A DNA stretch of 6,480 nt from Minisyncoccota bacterium (GTDB lineage Bacteria > Patescibacteriota > Minisyncoccia > SW-4-49-11): positions 1 through 6,480 of the forward strand of contig JAHEOE010000005.1 in the NCBI GenBank assembly GCA_018609785.1, read 5' to 3'. This document shows positions 5,257 to 6,480 of the stretch, piece by piece. Numbering within the stretch: position 1 is the stretch's first letter; each line of letters starts with the position of its first letter. Below the pieces are notes generated by a model. The model did not search any database, was not told the DNA's origin, and saw only the letters and a program-made list of their open reading frames with translations. A program made the position numbers and the translations under genes.

Positions 5257-6480
5257 ATGGAATTGATACAAAAAACAGGACGAGTGGTTTTTCTTCTGGC
5301 GTTGGGAAGTATACTGGCGGTCACCCCCGTAAGGGCACAAGACGGGAATTTGGAGAGTTTATTATCCGAGAATGGGGGGAACGAGAGTGGAGTGTTGCAG
5401 AACATGCAATCCGACACTTCGCAATCGAGTCAAGAAGGAATTTTGGAGAGCCTCGGGAATGGTGGGAGCTCATCAGACGCCAATCAGGACTCCGGGAGTA
5501 ACGGACTTCAAGGAGGGAACCTCAGTCGGAAAGATCTCTTAAAACGCGGAAATCAAATACAGAATAAGCTCCTTAAAAATCCGGAAACCCAGGCGGAACT
5601 CAATACCTTGATTAACACCTATGTTAAACAGCAGTATTCCGATCTGTTTTATACTCGTAATACTTCCCAGGGAGATATGAATATCCTTCTCCAAAACACG
5701 AAGCTGTACCAAGGGAACAAACTGCAATTTGTAGTGGTGCAAAAACATATCAATGAGGCGTTGGACTTCAAAAACGCTGATTACACGTGGACCGTTAAAC
5801 GGGGGGAGGAGCTGGTTATGACCAAAAACGGAACCGAGAAAACCGGTTTTCACTTCACTCCGCAAGAGACAGGACCGCATCTTGTGCGTGTGGACGTTGA
5901 TTTTCCCAACGGTACCACAAAGACGGGGACGCTTTCTTTTGACGTTTATGAGCGTACGAATATTGATTATCGACCGTTTGATCCCGGCAAAGGAGATATT
6001 ATTAAGTTGCGCGCGACCAGGCGTTTTCCGGATAGTAATGTAGTCTGGCGCATGGACGGAGACATATTTGCTCGGGGGACGTACGAACCGTCATTTCAAG
6101 AGTTTAAAGGGTATGGCGGTTCTTACAATATTGATGTTTCCGTGAAGGATCGGGAAAGCGGAAACGTACGTTACTACGGCGAGACCACAATTCGGATTAA
6201 AAAGCCTTCAGTGCATGTTCGAGCTTCCGAAACCGAGACGGGGCAGGAAGTTGCCATAGGGAAAGATACCCTGGTGGTGGGGGAAGATAAAAAGATTACC
6301 TTTCAAGCTCGGCCGAAGTCTTTTCCGACCGGAAAAACGCTTAATCATATTTTCCGTGTCAATGGAGATATAAAACAGGACGGACCGCAATCGGAGTTTA
6401 CGTTGGATGTCAAAGCGAACGCGCGTACTTCACTCGAAGTTACGACGCAAGCCGGTGAGCAAGGGGTGGTGGCCACCCGC
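5257..6480 (+). CDS. Exported protein with signal peptide, low-complexity linker and PKD/Ig-like repeats (runs off right edge)
   Basis: An open frame of 408 codons continues past the window. Residues 1-27 form a Sec signal peptide: K6 and R9, hydrophobic core VVFLLALGSILAV (10-22), and a likely signal peptidase I site V-R-A before Q28. No lipobox Cys is present. Residues 28-90 are a Ser/Gly/Asn/Gln/Asp-rich linker without predicted fold. Residues about 90-130 look helical and charged. Three beta-rich modules follow, with PKD/Ig-like hallmarks: about 150-232 (YTWTVKRG at 176, then TPQETGPHLVRVDVDFPNG), about 233-316 (VVWRMDGD, then YNIDVSVKD) and about 317-408+ (HIFRVNGD near 366). It probably sits on or outside the membrane, in adhesion or protein contacts; no catalytic motif is visible and the function is unknown. 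The ATG at 5239 is in frame (six extra residues); 5257 is preferred because it gives a compact signal peptide. No Shine-Dalgarno supports either. Confidence 0.85.
   Translation, partial: MELIQKTGRVVFLLALGSILAVTPVRAQDGNLESLLSENGGNESGVLQNMQSDTSQSSQEGILESLGNGGSSSDANQDSGSNGLQGGNLSRKDLLKRGNQIQNKLLKNPETQAELNTLINTYVKQQYSDLFYTRNTSQGDMNILLQNTKLYQGNKLQFVVVQKHINEALDFKNADYTWTVKRGEELVMTKNGTEKTGFHFTPQETGPHLVRVDVDFPNGTTKTGTLSFDVYERTNIDYRPFDPGKGDIIKLRATRRFPDSNVVWRMDGDIFARGTYEPSFQEFKGYGGSYNIDVSVKDRESGNVRYYGETTIRIKKPSVHVRASETETGQEVAIGKDTLVVGEDKKITFQARPKSFPTGKTLNHIFRVNGDIKQDGPQSEFTLDVKANARTSLEVTTQAGEQGVVATR

Noticed and set aside
5539..5880. A 113-codon minus-strand open frame inside the exported-protein gene
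   Set aside because: Antisense shadow of a long plus-strand frame with a signal peptide and ordered modules; no independent signals.

Overview
The window looks like a piece of a small, streamlined bacterial genome, most likely a Candidate Phyla Radiation (Patescibacteria) organism. This is an inference from several traits together: a compact phosphoglycerate kinase, a type IV pilus/type II secretion ATPase as a core-genome gene, a secreted protein with PKD/Ig-like modules, and an intergenic region packed with short hairpin repeats and heptanucleotide repeats. The standard bacterial code (TGA as stop) fits all genes. No 16S or ribosomal protein gene is present to confirm the lineage.

Layout. 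On the minus strand, reading right to left, a 1002-residue protein carries two complete GspE/PilB-type ATPase modules in tandem (3415 to 407). Its stop codon overlaps by four bases (ATGA) the start of tsaE, the tRNA t6A-synthesis ATPase, which runs off the left edge (410 to 1). A 127-bp divergent intergenic region (3416-3542) holds a plausible sigma70-type promoter for each direction. On the plus strand lies pgk (3543-4601), followed by a strong hairpin.

The interval 4602-5256 holds no credible gene but is dense in structured repeats: (i) a degenerate 7-bp tandem repeat, 18 units in perfect phase plus a phase-shifted block; (ii) two opposed copies and one diverged copy of a compound two-hairpin element ending in GGAGGA; (iii) two diverged units of about 78 bp that share constant linkers but have different, still perfectly paired, stems. 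A plus-strand gene then starts at 5257 and runs off the right edge. It encodes an exported protein with a signal peptide, a low-complexity linker and three PKD/Ig-like beta modules.

Functionally the window combines an envelope/pilus motor, tRNA modification, glycolysis and a cell-surface protein. The most unusual items are the double ATPase, whose second half has lost most of its zinc-binding cysteines, and the repeat-rich intergenic region. None of the four gene starts has a recognisable Shine-Dalgarno sequence.
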